5,532 nucleotides of DNA from Christensenella sp. UBA4651 (GTDB lineage Bacteria; Bacillota; Clostridia; Christensenellales; UBA1242). The DNA is taken from NCBI GenBank assembly GCA_002405615.1, contig DHMD01000058.1, forward strand, positions 1 through 5,532, read 5' to 3'. This document shows, one piece after another, positions 5,318 to 5,532 of this stretch (the stretch's first letter is position 1; each line of letters begins with the position of its first letter). The translations under genes were made by a program, and so were the position numbers. The notes under the pieces are model-generated. The model made no database searches. It saw nothing but the letters and a program-made list of their open reading frames with translations, and was not told the origin of the DNA.

Positions 5318-5532
5318 ACTATCCCCTCCTCAATGACACTTCTATCCATTGCGTCATCAGCAGTCGCAACTTCACGATAAGGCATTTCTTTGACATCTCG
5401 GCGTAACAAACGAGGGTTATCTGGGCGGTCAAACTCAATCACTCCCTGCCGCATTGTTATCCTAGCCAAATTCGCCCGCAGCATTTCATCGTCTTTTGTT
5501 GGGTATATGAAACTATGGAACATTATCCCAAG
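5314..5532 (-). CDS. cas5c: Cas5c (Cas5d), crRNA-processing Cascade subunit, C-terminal part
   Basis: In type I-C, Cas5c replaces Cas6: it cuts the pre-crRNA at the base of the repeat hairpin and caps the 5' handle in Cascade. Only the last 72 codons are in the window. The frame stays open through base 5532, so the gene is cut by the window edge and not known to be broken. The visible part begins LGIMFHSFIYP, which fits the C-terminal LG-x-M-hydrophobic block of Cas5d. It continues through RITMRQGVIEFDRPD to the end EEGIV. The N-terminal RAMP domain with the nuclease residues lies outside, so catalysis cannot be judged. The TGA stop overlaps the cas8c ATG by four bases. An internal Met at 5521-5523 is not a credible start, because complete Cas5d proteins are over 200 residues. 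Position before cas8c matches the cas3-cas5-cas8c-cas7 order. Confidence 0.9.
   Translation of the reverse strand, partial: LGIMFHSFIYPTKDDEMLRANLARITMRQGVIEFDRPDNPRLLRRDVKEMPYREVATADDAMDRSVIEEGIV
5325..5330 (-). promoter_or_regulatory. Shine-Dalgarno of cas8c inside cas5c
   Basis: AGGAGG on the minus strand lies seven bases before the cas8c ATG (5315-5317). It is embedded in the last codons of cas5c (EEGIV). Together with the ATGA stop/start overlap it fixes the cas8c start and suggests coupled but well-initiated translation. Confidence 0.85.

Noticed and set aside
1..5532. A novel CRISPR subtype or extra accessory gene
   Set aside because: Gene order, protein families, repeat form and handle length all fit known type I-C; no unassigned gene remains between the cas genes.

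Overview
The window holds most of one type I-C (Dvulg) CRISPR-Cas locus. Everything interpretable is read from the minus strand, from right to left. The DNA is A+T-rich, start sites often carry strong AGGAG-type Shine-Dalgarno sequences, and genes are tightly overlapped. This suits a low-GC bacterium, perhaps Bacillota-like, but nothing in the window fixes the taxonomy.

In transcription order the layout is: the 3' end of cas5c (5314-5532, cut by the window edge); cas8c/csd1 (3275-5317), which contains a well-formed internal start for the small subunit Cas11c (3275-3661); cas7c/csd2 (2358-3236); cas4 (1781-2356); cas1 (762-1781); cas2 (475-765); a leader of about 100 bp (372-474); and a CRISPR array of six 33-bp repeats and five spacers (10-371). 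cas3 normally precedes cas5 in this subtype and would lie beyond the right edge. No cas6 is seen or expected, because Cas5c processes the crRNA in type I-C. No gap without a gene or array exceeds 300 bases.

Working model, from knowledge of the family: Cas4, Cas1 and Cas2 capture and integrate spacers at the leader end (near position 371). The array is transcribed leftward, and Cas5c cuts each repeat at the base of its 8-bp hairpin, leaving an 11-nt 5' handle. Cas5c, Cas7c, Cas8c and Cas11c then form Cascade on the crRNA, and Cas3 (outside the window) degrades the target. All visible genes look intact apart from the edge-truncated cas5c.

This is a known system class. The points most worth a second look are the internal Cas11c ribosome binding site and start, a diverged repeat-like element inside the leader, a handle mutation in the leftmost repeat, an unusual Cys spacing in Cas4, and a polar Ser/Thr/Asn-rich segment in a rather long Cas8c.
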